This document shows, piece by piece, positions 55,016-64,000 of a stretch of 64,000 nt of DNA. Origin of the DNA: Litoditis marina (lineage: Eukaryota > Nematoda > Chromadorea > Rhabditida > Rhabditidae); assembly GCA_964036275.1 (NCBI GenBank), contig OZ038439.1, positions 10,434,904 through 10,498,903 of the forward strand, in the 5' to 3' direction. The notes beneath the pieces were generated by a model. That model was given only the letters and a program-made list of their open reading frames with translations, was not told where the DNA came from and made no database searches. How positions within the stretch are numbered: the stretch's first letter is position 1; the number at the start of each line of letters is the position of its first letter. Made by a program: the position numbers and the translations under genes.

Positions 55016-55222
55016 TTTGTGTATAATAATTTATTGCGAAATGGACATAAACATATCACAGATTGTTCTTTTGTAGTCATAGAGTTATTCAATATCACAG
55101 AATTAATTTTGCTTCAGAGAGTTACGAACAAATGACCACCAAACCCAAACGTTTTTCTTTACTGATTACAGATTGTTTCGAATCAACTATTCCAAAAACA
55201 AGCGAAAACAGGAATGTAAACA

Positions 55223-55228
55223 TTTATT
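55223..55228 (-). terminator. Poly(A) signal, Cys-rich secreted-protein gene
   Basis: TTTATT on the plus strand reads AATAAA on the minus strand, about 25 nt beyond the stop. The gene converges tail-to-tail with the EGF/DOMON gene, which ends 238 bp away. Confidence 0.6.
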
Positions 55229-55252
55229 ACATGAAAAAAACCTGAATAACAC

Positions 55253-58137
55253 TCAAGCTTGCGTGAAATCGATGCATTTGAAGGAGCACTTGCAGTCGCA
55301 ACCACATTTTCCTGTTCTCTTTTTGTGAATAACTCGCACTGGTTCTTTTCCATCAGCACACTGTTGAATGCCGCACTCGCACGCACACTCCTCACACGAG
55401 GCTGAAATGTGATGAAATCACTTAGAAGTTCCAATAATCGATAGAATTTATTTGAACACCGATTTCTCAGTAGACCACTCCGAATATTTTTTTGTTGAAC
55501 AAAACACGGAGTGGTATCAACAGCGAAACATGGAAACTCAGAGTAGGTTTAAATAACAATATATTGAGAATTTGGTTGTGATGAGGTTAGTAATACTAAA
55601 TCAAACTGGAAAAAGTTGTTCTGTCAACTGAAAACAGTATCACGTAACGTTAGCCAAACTGGTTCGAGCTCATCTCGTGAGGAGAAGTTTATCCAGTTTT
55701 TTCGTCAACATTTCAAGTGCCTTGTTTCCAATGTTCCATATGCAATGTTTCAGTTCTTCTTTACTTTTTCCATATAGTAAAAAAAATAAAAATAAAAAAA
55801 TATATATGAATGTATCACTCACTTTGTGTGGTAATAACGGGGAAATCATCAGAAACGAAGGGGCATATCTCCGTCTTCCAAAGGAGGTCGACGAGTGTCT
55901 GGTTAGTATCGTATTGGTGCCAGCACTGCACTCCGCGATAGGCCTAGAAAAATCGATATATTGGTTTAAAGAATGACGATTATGTGCTCCAATCTCAACG
56001 CTTCAGTCCTTTAAACTGCAATACATTTTTCAATTGCAGTTTAAAGGACTGACGCGCCGAGATTGGAGCACATACTCGTCCTACTTTAAGTTACTTTTTT
56101 AGTTTCTCAGTATTTTAATTAGTGAGATACATTTAACATTTTGAGAGGGTATAGACTAGTTAGAAAAATAGTTGCAGTCAGTGCTAGACCAGTTTCTGCC
56201 TGACTTTTCTGAACTGGGACAGTTTTTAAAGCGGAAGTCGAGCGCTCAAACTGAAATTATATAATACATGCTGCTGGACATTGTATATCATCAACACTGA
56301 GACAGAAAAGTGAGAAAAAAAAACACGGAAAAAAACATACCAAGTCAGCGACAATTGAGTGGGAGAAGTCCTTTTTGGCGGTGTTCAACTGATCGTGGAT
56401 GCACGACTCGGAGTTGATTCGCACGGTTGGGGATGTACAACATATGGGGTCCAGGCTGAAACATCAAGACGTAACTCATATAGATAGATTTATTTGCGAT
56501 TTACCACGTTATTCTCAACATTGTTAGATGTGGCACTCCGATTGGAGAAATAAGAAAAATGAAAAAACTAATAAGATAATGAAAAAGGGTAGATGAGCCC
56601 TTCTTGCGCGCTCATGGTATTAATAACAATAGAAATGATAATAATATTTATCGTCAATGACATGGACACCCAACAGATGAAGACGTCGACTTTTTTCCTG
56701 TGTTTTGATCCTAATATCCTTTATCAAAAATTAAAATATCTTGTTTCTTCAGGTGACCTAGCTGGCTAAGCGTCACTCGTTAATGTATTCGATGTATATC
56801 AAGCTTTAAAGGGGGCTGCATTCAATTTTCAAATAAAAGATCGAACTGAGAGAGTTCGATATATGTCCTAGTTCTATTTTCAAAATTTCATCAATTTTTC
56901 GCTTACTGTCAGAGACGCAGAGGATGATTTGGATTGAATGAATATTGATTGCGCGCACTTCTCTGACTCTCGTGCCTTTTCGGCTAACGCAGTTAGCCAA
57001 ACTCGGCATTTAACCCTTTAAACTGTTATATATAACTTACACAACTGCTCTGGTTACATTTTCTAGTAGAAACGCATGGAATCCACCCAGCCACGAGTTC
57101 TCCGAGCAGCCTAAAACAAACTCAAATACAATATACAAATGATAATTAAGGTCAGACCTTCAGGTTTTGTGATTTATTGAATTTTGATCAATGTTCGAAT
57201 TGAATGAAACAATCGAATATACAAGTGTATCAGCAGTTCTACACTTAAATAAAGTAACGACTTTTCCAACAAAGATTTAGCAGTTCTTCGCTCCTCATGA
57301 AAACTTCAAATGAAGAAATTATTGTAATATACCTTCTAAAAGTCCGGAACACTTTGGGATACTCTGCTGATTCGTACAGGTTGTAATTTCACCTCGAGCT
57401 ACCTGAAAGAAGCGTTCAAAAACAAGACATTGCGGAGATTCAGCCAACCTCAGAATGTTACCACTATGTAGTTAGTACTTTTCTACTCTATTTCAATTTC
57501 AATATCTATGTGTAATTATTCATACATTATTATTGAACAGAAGCTCACCTGTTCACATTCGATGCTTAGGGCTCCTAGGGTACTGTAATGGGTCTTGGTT
57601 CGACGAATGGCAGATACACGGAATCCCTTGTCACATTCTAGTGCCTGTTGAAACAGTAATAGATAAAACATGGACAACTTAGAAAGATTGAAGTTCAATA
57701 TTTTTAATGTAGACGGTTTTTGGCCCACAGTGTTACCTATGTAGAATGCAGAACGTTTGAGCCGATGTACAAATATGTCGTGCAAATTTTGGTTATGTAT
57801 CATACAGGAAATGATTTTGTTCTGTTTTGACGAAACCAACATTTACGAATTTTATACTTTACTTTGTGACATAATTAGAAAGTTCCGAGTCCGTCTCGGA
57901 AAATGATAAAATTTTAGTGATTGCTGCCGAAACATGTTTTGTTTCGATTTACTTTTAACTATTACTAGAACTTTAACTGGCCACAAAGAAGTTACTTTTT
58001 GATTCCCTCGTGTTCACTGGGGATCGTTAGGTATCTATATACCTTTTCCACACTCTCATTATATTTATATATCGATTAAAACCAACATAATCGATATCGG
58101 CGAGAACAATTGGTAGGAGTAGGAGAATGGATATCAT
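55253..58137 (-). CDS. Secreted Cys-rich protein of unrecognised family, about 234 residues
   Basis: Minus-strand exons in order: about 58137-58043 (signal peptide MISILLLLPIVLADIDYVGF), 57644-57549, 57402-57333, 57110-57041, 56455-56341, 55943-55823, 55401-55253. The last six join without phase conflict. Exon 1 has a good donor at 58043 in the wrong phase for exon 2; a weaker donor 11 bases earlier (AGA|GTGTGG) restores the frame, so exon 1 is the least certain. The pattern CDKGFRVSAIRR...ALSIECEQ loosely recalls dermatopontin-type repeats. SENSWLGGFHAFLLENV and VLDPICCTSP follow. The C-terminal 48 residues are Cys-dense (SCEECACECG, KCGCDCKCSFKC), like metal-binding or disulfide tails. Probable extracellular role; function unknown. 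Confidence 0.7.
55965..56090. mobile_element. Foldback element family E, copy 2
   Basis: TTTAAAGAATGACGATTATG then TGCTCCAATC at the left pairs with GATTGGAGCACATACTCGTC then CTACTTTAA at the right. The inner stem AAACTGCAAT/ATTGCAGTTT is intact. It begins 22 bases upstream (in transcript terms) of the exon 55943-55823 acceptor. Confidence 0.8.
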
Positions 58138-58266
58138 TTCAATGGGTCGGAAGGGAAATGAGATCAGGGGGAAACGAAAACGGGATACGCGCACAGCAAA
58201 AACCAGTGACACGCCAGATGAGTCATCGAAAATGGGGATATCAGTTGAAACTTCAAGATTTAAAGA

Positions 58267-58362
58267 TTTCAAGATTTATTAGATCACTTCAAATCGTTAC
58301 GAAATGATGTTCCTTGACTGCCCTCCAGATATCTTTGTCTCTGCATACTCGGAATATCTCTT
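58267..58362 (+). repeat. Dispersed 100-bp repeat family I, copy 2
   Basis: TTTATTAGATCACTTCAAAT through CTCTGCATACTCGGAATATC matches 51012-51112. Confidence 0.8.
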
Positions 58363-59000
58363 AACTACAAGAAACTCTTATTCTATTCATGATGGTGTTG
58401 TTAGTTATCTTTATTTATGCTATTTATTAATACTTCTATGATTCAAAATCCACAAGTTCACTTTATTTTCTCTTCCTTTTCTTTTTTTTGCAATTGCTGT
58501 TTAATCCCATCACCATATCATCATTACTGTTTTCTTCCGTTTTCTAATCGCTTGACAATTTTAGTAATTAAAAACTGTCAATTTCACTCAGCCCTTGCTA
58601 ACCCAACACGTTTGACATTTTGGTTTTAGATTGATTTTGAACGTGTTTTTCGACTCCGTATCGTCAAAGGAGACCGGAACACAACTTGAGCAAAGGTTTT
58701 GATTCGGGCCGCTTTTAACTGTATTGAGATCAGAGAGCACAACTAACTCGTTCATTAGTTCGATCAGTCCACGTGACATTCACGCGCGACACGCAACGCG
58801 TCTAATTAGAAGTAGGATACAGCACCTTTCTGACATGTCTGAAACCATTCGTCTAGCAGATTGTCCGGGACTTTAACCTTGTCTTTCTCTACTAGACGAA
58901 TATTTAGGGTTGTGTAGTTTTCTGGTGTTTTTATGTATGTTGAAAATTTACTAAAATTTTATTACAACAAACTTTGAATCGATTTATTATCTATTTGCAA
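58363..59000. other. Intergenic between two minus-strand genes
   Basis: AT-rich. No exon recognised. TTTATT at 58983-58988 could be the poly(A) signal of the gene to its right. Confidence 0.4.
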
Positions 59001-59008
59001 ATGGAGAA

Positions 59009-59587
59009 TCACAAATTGGAATGATAATCGCTGAATGAATATAGGTAGATATACTCTCTGATGACTAAAATGAATAACTTCACAAACGACTCCGAGACAC
59101 AACACAGTTTCGTACGAAAAACAACTAATTTGACGAGATAGTGAAAAAAATCAAGGTATGCGATAAATAACACCGAGATAACGAGTGAAAATGTACAGAA
59201 AAATATTCCGAATTTCAAATACTGTACATATCCAAAAGTTGGCTGCAAAGTTTCTACTGAAAAGGAAGTAGTATTAATATGACAGCTGAAAAATACACAG
59301 TTTCTCAAAAAAAACAGAACAAAATATCGAGGGGCTACGAAGCTTTTGTTGGAAAACAGAGTTGTTCCAATAATACCCCATCGCGGTTTCTCCCAATTTA
59401 TCACAGTATCGTAAAACTGTGAAAAATAGAAATCTGCTACATCATCTTCATCATGTGCATTCAAATCGTCCAAATCATTCCGATTGAGACTATTTTGAAA
59501 TACAAATATCAAATTTGTTGGAAAAACATTCTCGAATACTCTTCGCGATTGGTAATCATAATCGGATGAGTTGTTTACGTTCAACAT
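59009..59587 (-). other. 192-codon open frame overlapping the 3' end of the KY-like gene
   Basis: From ATG 59587 a frame runs 192 codons in a different phase, overlapping the last seven bases of the KY-like CDS and then the presumed 3'UTR. The first half is hydrophilic and acidic (SLNRNDLDDLNAHDEDDVAD); the second is Phe-rich and hydrophobic with span-like segments (FGIFFCTFSLVISVLFIAYL). It is long for chance in this AT-rich DNA, but Phe/Tyr richness is what translated T-rich UTR gives. No family match. Confidence 0.25.
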
Positions 59588-60956
59588 TTCCTCGAATGAA
59601 TGAGGTATTTGCAGCAGTGGGTGAGTAGTTGTTTTCCGTTGATCAGCTGCTCGTTTTGTCTGGTGTAGATGTCCAGTCCGTACTGACCCTCCTCCGGGAA
59701 ATCGGCGATTATTGATACCTGCAAAGTATGATAATTCCGCTCTATTTTCTTCTATTTCTGTACATTATTTATCTCTTTTCTTTCAACAATAAAATGGTTA
59801 TAGGAAGTTACAAGTCTTAGTTGTATTTTAATCGCTATGCAAGTCATCTTTTACAAATTTCGGCCGAAAAACCAAACTACACACAAAGTAGGATAGCCTA
59901 CACCGACACTTATAGCCTTGACTTCGATGCGAGAAAAGTCAGCCTCATCTATAACAACTACATTCATATATGATCGTCTTTTTTACCTCGATATTTGTGC
60001 CACGTTTATGAAAAAATGATAAAACAAATGGGCATTATTCGTGTGATAAGTTCACATGTCGTATCAAGGGTTTACAGTTTTCCTTCATTTCCTCCATTTG
60101 ATCTAGATTGTTTTTTTCCTTACACAACTTTTTCAAATAGACTTCTGAGTGAAAGGGAAAGGGTATCAAGTAGGTTGAGGTTGAGGCGTTGAGGACGTGT
60201 GATTCGTGTGATTTTAAGGTTCATTCATCACTTTCAACTTTTCCTTCATTTCAGTGCAATTTTTTGTGTATTACTCACGTAATCCTTCTTCACGTGAGTT
60301 CGCGTGCAACTCTGGAGGGCGCTGTCGTCCGTGCGATTTCTGTGCAAAGCGGCGACGAATTCCGAGAGGGGCCGTGTCATCCTGGATGATTTGAGTATGA
60401 AAACTGATTAACATGATGTGCACGTGATCATCACGTGATTTGGAACACCGGAGTTTCTTATCCTGCGTCTCTACCTTAATGCATTGCCAGCAGGATGTAT
60501 GAGCAGAGAAATCGCGCAAGTTTAAGAAGACGCAGGTTTGGATAGATAAAATGACATTTTTCCAGTATAAAACGAACTAGATCTCAGACAATTCCCAGCC
60601 AATTGGCCAGCCACATCTTTATTGGCTGAGCGAGAGAGTGTGCAGGTCAGAGAGACCGAGATGTCTGCGGCCTCATTGACCTGCACACTCTCTCACTTTT
60701 GTAGCTGGCCAATCGAAGAAAATTGGCGCCAATCGTTCTGAGATTGACTCTTCTACATCTTGCATTATGATATGTTGATTAATGTTGTTTCAACTAACCT
60801 AAACCTGATCTCAACGTATCTTCCAGCATTGATAATAGCTTCCGGATGAGATATGGGCTGAAGTCCGAAGAGTCTTTCGGCCTTGGCCGGCCCCCATTCA
60901 CCGGAGGCGCATTCGGGGAGTGGGACCATGATCACTTGCAGACTTTCGCATAATAA
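59581..60956 (-). CDS. KY/hillarin/LTD-1-like transglutaminase-like protein, C-terminal 132 residues (5' part not found)
   Basis: Minus-strand exons 60956-60799, 60381-60279 and 59718-59581 join in frame and end with a stop. The translated blocks VPLPECASGEWGPAKAERLF, GLQPISHPEAIINAGRYVEI, RPLSEFVAALHRN, and FPEEGQYGLDIYTR with LLTHCCKYLI are characteristic of the region after the transglutaminase-like core in kyphoscoliosis peptidase, Drosophila hillarin and C. elegans LTD-1. These proteins act in the cytoskeleton and epithelia. The catalytic core and any LIM domain would lie in exons to the right; none was found between 60957 and 64000, so they are probably beyond the window across a large intron. 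The protein ends soon after the CKYLI block. Confidence 0.85.
60453..60540. repeat. Palindromic element family C, fragment
   Basis: ATCCTGCGTCTCTACCTTAA and AAGAAGACGCAGG with CAGCAGGATGTATGAGCAGA between. Termini are lost. Located in the first seen intron of the KY-like gene. Confidence 0.55.
60582..60743. mobile_element. Foldback MITE family A, copy 3
   Basis: TCTCAGACAATTCCCAGCC to CCAATCGTTCTGAGA, with the same internal inverted repeat (GCGAGAGAGTGTGCAGGTCA) as the copies at 8600 and 18035. It ends 56 bases from exon 60799. Confidence 0.85.
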
Positions 60957-60959
60957 CTG

Positions 60960-61700
60960 AAAAAGTTGTAGTTTGAGCGAGGGTCCAAACTACAAATAAG
61001 ACTCAACGAACCGTATGATCTCGGGATTACAGAATCCTAAACAAACTGAAACTAAGTGAACTATGATCTCTTGCAGACTTTCGCATATTAACTGGAAAAC
61101 GACCAAACAACAAACACAGCAAGAATTAACATACATCATATAGTTTTGACTAAAATAGGAGACCCATGATCACATGTTGACTCTCGCACAATAACTGAAG
61201 GTAGTTTGTAGTTTGAGTGGTGCGAGTTACTGCGAGTTACGGAAAAGCAGCGAGAACATACTACAAAACAGTGAGATGTGTGTAAACAGTGTGAATGAGT
61301 ACTGTAAGAGTCTCAGTAGGAACTCTGTGAACTACAACCAAAGCCGTCTGTCAGCTTTTTTGAAATTGAAAAACATTCGTTCTCATATGTTTCATATAAG
61401 ACGACCAATTTCAAACTTTTCACAAAATCTGGCTTTTTCAGAGATTTACAGCTTTTTCTGTGAAGTAAATAGAAAAATCGGGTTTCTCCTGTTTCACGCG
61501 ATTTTCTGTGAAATTGTACCCCATTCTAACAATATTGGCAGATTTCACGCCATCGGGCCAAATCTGGAAATACATAGAGAATTTCAATATGAAATATTCA
61601 TTGTTCGAACCATTGAAATTTTCAATTGAAATTTTTACTATAGATATTTTCAATAGGAAATATCCATAATAGAGAATTCCAATTGAAATTTTCTATGGTA
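60960..61700. other. AT-rich stretch, presumed intron of the KY-like gene
   Basis: A 24-base motif containing GATCACTTGCAGACTTTCGC from the exon recurs as GATCTCTTGCAGACTTTCGC at about 61063 and GATCACATGTTGACTCTCGC at about 61169, so the exon's 5' edge has been locally duplicated. A 138-codon plus frame (61213-61629) shows no family feature. ATTGAAATTTTC-type repeats lie at 61610-61690. Confidence 0.45.
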
Positions 61701-61726
61701 CTTAGTGGATTGCAGCAAAACTTGTA

Positions 61727-61795
61727 ACCACCGGAATCGAACCTGCGACCTTGTGGTTATTAAGTGAGCACTCTACCACTGCGCCACGAGAGCAC
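61727..61795 (-). repeat. tRNA-like sequence (minus)
   Basis: On the minus strand CGTGGCGCAGTGGTAGAGTG (A box) and GTCGCAGGTTCGATTCCGG (B box) occur at tRNA spacing. The T stem pairs poorly, so a tRNA-derived element or pseudogene is more likely than a functional tRNA. Confidence 0.6.
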
Positions 61796-61889
61796 AAATC
61801 AGGGCAGACAACTGCGCAGACATATACCGGGGAATTGATGCCGTATTGACTGGTATATGAAGCTTCCTATCTCTCCAAAGGAATGTGTC

Positions 61890-61958
61890 ACAATAGCGCA
61901 GCGGCTAGTGAGTCGGACTACAAAACTGAGGTCGCAGGTTCGAATCCTTTCCCGGAAT
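61890..61958 (+). repeat. tRNA-like sequence (plus)
   Basis: ATAGCGCAGCGGCTAGTGAG and GTCGCAGGTTCGAATCCTTT give A and B boxes. It faces the minus-strand tRNA-like sequence 95 bp away. Confidence 0.6.
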
Positions 61959-62034
61959 ATTTTGTTCACATACTTCGCTAATATAAACTATGAATATTCC
62001 GTATTGAAATTATTCTATATATTATAAAGGTGGT

Positions 62035-63600
62035 AGGAGGTTTTCGTATGATTTCTCGCCCTTACTGCCTTTCCGCGCGCGTAGCGCGCCATGCCGTATA
62101 GACTTTTTGTCACTTTTTTTTACACTCGTATACAAATGTGCTCAGCTCGCGATTCATGTATGAATTTTGTAAAAATGTACATGCACGCGTGCACAGTACG
62201 TCCAAACGTCGTGCACTTTCCGCCAAAAATTTAAAATTTCGTGTTTGGGGAGGTGTAGTGGCTGGCATGTTGATTTTCACAAATTGCTGTAATAATAAAA
62301 AAGTTTGCCTGAATAGTTTCCAATCGATTGAGCAAAAAATTTTTTTCTCAAATTTAGCGCGGCGCGCGCTGCGCGTGTTTTAAAAAGGTAAACTTTTTGC
62401 AAAAAAAACTTGTTTTTCGAGTTTCTTAAAAACGGCGAATGAGATCGGGCTAAAAAGCTTACTGGGTCGTAGAACTTTTGACGGCGGTCATTCTGAAGCA
62501 AAAATTTTAGGTCCAGCCGCAACTTTGCGCGCGGCGCGCGCGCGACAAGCGCGATTTTCAGATCTCAGAGATGAAAAGTCGTGAAAACACAAGCTCTACG
62601 GCGACAGAACCGTATTAGGCCACTGAATTCGAATCTTTTAAAAAAATTTGAAAAAAATCAATTTATCGATTTTTGGGGCCCGAAACGTGTTTTTGGCTAA
62701 ATTGAGCACCGTTGCACGCTTCTACCAACCGGCTGAATAAATTTGATGAGCTGAAATTAATTTTAAATTGTGCGCAAAACTTGGGCGCATCTGAATAGTT
62801 GCAAATTTTGCAATTTCTGCATGCGCGCGGCGCGTAATGACGCGTAGATCAAAAAATTTTCAAAAACGGCAAAAGTCAGACATGTCCGATTGGGCTGAAA
62901 TTTGAGACATGTATAGATTCGGCCAGTCCGCATCTTTGCTGAAAATTTCGAAAAATTTCGTAAAGTTGCGCGCGCACGCTGTAACGTTGAAATTTCAAAG
63001 TAGGTCAAATTTTTTCTGACCTACATCATTTTGTTCGTCTTGTTCTGAAATGTTGCGCTGTGCAGAAAATAAAAAAAAAGTTGACCAAAAATTTTTCACA
63101 CTGGCTTACCGAAAGTCGTGTTTTGATAGTGATTACGCGCCGGCGCGCACCGCGCGCTTTCGTGTTTTTTCTTCAGTTCATTGTTGAATCGAATAGAGAT
63201 TTTCCCAAGGAATTCGAAAATGTACGCCTCATTCCATGAAAATGATTTTAAACCATGTTTCTACTGGTTTTCCTGAAAAATGGGAATTTTTTCAATTTTG
63301 GTAGTTTTGATCCACCCGTGAGGTCGTAAGTTGACCTTTAATCACAGTTTTTTTATAGAATATAGAAAATTTCACTACGATCAGTATGACATCTCACACT
63401 CATCAGTCCGTCCTCACAAAACTGAACAAGAGCCGTCAGAAGGTCGATTTTGGACATTGACTTTTTCAACCAGCCATCTGGCAGCTTAATGATCTACATG
63501 GACAGGTAGAGCTTGAAGAGTAGATCATTTTCGTAAAAAAAAATTCTTCCTATCTTCAACAATGAGCTAGCAAGAGGTCAACGCGCGCCGCGACCCCCGG
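62035..63600. repeat. AT-rich stretch with recurrent CG-alternating blocks
   Basis: Blocks such as CGCGCGCGTAGCGCGCC (62073), GCGCGGCGCGCGCTGCGCG (62358), GCGCGCGGCGCGCGCGCGAC (62526), GCGCGCGGCGCG (62824), GCGCGCGCACGC (62968), GCGCCGGCGCGCACCGCGCG (63138) and CGCGCGCCGCG (63581) recur every 150-450 bp between AAAAATTT-rich spacers. No exon seen. It is flanked by tRNA-like sequences at 61890 and 63644, so it may be one mobile element. Confidence 0.6.
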
Positions 63601-63643
63601 GGCCCGACCATATACCAGCGAGCTGACCCTCCGGTGCCGGAAA

Positions 63644-63712
63644 CAGGATAGCACAGCGATTGCGTGTTTGATTGCAGTCTGAGGACGCGGGTTCGATCCC
63701 GCCTGAAGACAG
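63644..63712 (+). repeat. tRNA-like sequence (plus)
   Basis: GGATAGCACAGCGATTGCGT resembles an A-box region and GACGCGGGTTCGATCCCGCC a perfect T arm (GCGGG/CCCGC stem). The acceptor stem is not evident. A tRNA-derived element or the head of a SINE is likely. Confidence 0.6.
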
Positions 63713-64000
63713 TAGTCAAGCGCCGGTTTTGCAAAAGTTTCTCATTTTTTGCATTACTATTTTATGATTATATGTACAAAAGTGAACTTCTTAGTAAAGT
63801 TTACAAGGTTCTAATGTTATTTACAACTTTTTTTTTCAAGAAAATTCAATTTTCGGCCAAATTCGGAGATTTGGCCTCTGTTTTGGAGGGAATTTCAAGG
63901 GAATGATCTGAAAATGAGGTGATTATAGGGTAACACGATGCGCTGAACATTTATAGAACAATTTCAGAACACGTGCTATCACGTGAAACACGTGAGATGC

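Noticed and set aside
61213..61629. 138-codon plus-strand frame
   Set aside because: AT-rich Phe/Asn/Ile composition, includes repeat copies of the neighbouring exon edge, no conserved feature.
62138..63008. 81-codon frames across the CG-block region
   Set aside because: Translations of alternating CG and A/T runs (RARR, FKKF); no motif or splice structure.

Overview
The window is eukaryotic and most likely nematode. Genes are split into many short exons (about 25-160 nt) with introns closing in the worm-type TTTTCAG or TTTCAG, acceptor-like sites lie just before start codons (possible spliced-leader sites), and the encoded families fit. No bacterial, phage or CRISPR feature was seen. The species is not resolved; exon size would suit a diplogastrid or strongylid-type rhabditid, but that is inference. 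All exon models were built by eye from splice signals, reading phase and protein-family memory; no search was run.

Layout. 1-4571: intergenic, with a 98-bp tandem repeat beside a 200-base assembly gap, CT and GA tracts, TIR elements and a perfect hairpin. 4572-13780 (+): a complete 12-exon saccharopine-dehydrogenase-like oxidoreductase (SCCPDH family), whose large introns are packed with microsatellites and foldback elements. 13900-31600: repeat-rich, holding a minus-strand gene for a Ser/Arg-rich basic protein with duplicated exons (19902-25690), a plus-strand, tandemly duplicated transmembrane unit lying inside one of its introns (about 21787-24916), and two short orphan reading frames. 31620-35455 (+): a seven-exon tetraspan membrane protein. 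38696-40221 (+): a small secreted protein of about 101 residues. 46593-55015 (+): a 16-exon, about 561-residue surface protein. 55253-58137 (-): a secreted Cys-rich protein, convergent with the previous gene. 59581-60956 (-): the last three exons of a KY/hillarin/LTD-1-like protein running off the right side. 61700-64000: tRNA-like sequences around a stretch with repeated CG-alternating blocks.

The most interesting gene is the surface protein at 46593-55015. After predicted signal cleavage its first residue is a histidine, followed by a domain resembling the LPMO-fold/BIM1(X325)-type copper proteins, then two EGF-like modules, then a DOMON domain interrupted by a basic-proline insert with an RSKR motif, and a hydrophobic tail that could be a GPI signal. 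A copper-site domain joined to a DOMON (haem or sugar-binding) domain suggests extracellular redox or glycan chemistry, for instance at cuticle or matrix; this is inference.

The second theme is non-coding: at least ten families of short inverted or tRNA-derived repeats occur two to six times each, many inside introns and some within a few dozen bases of splice sites.
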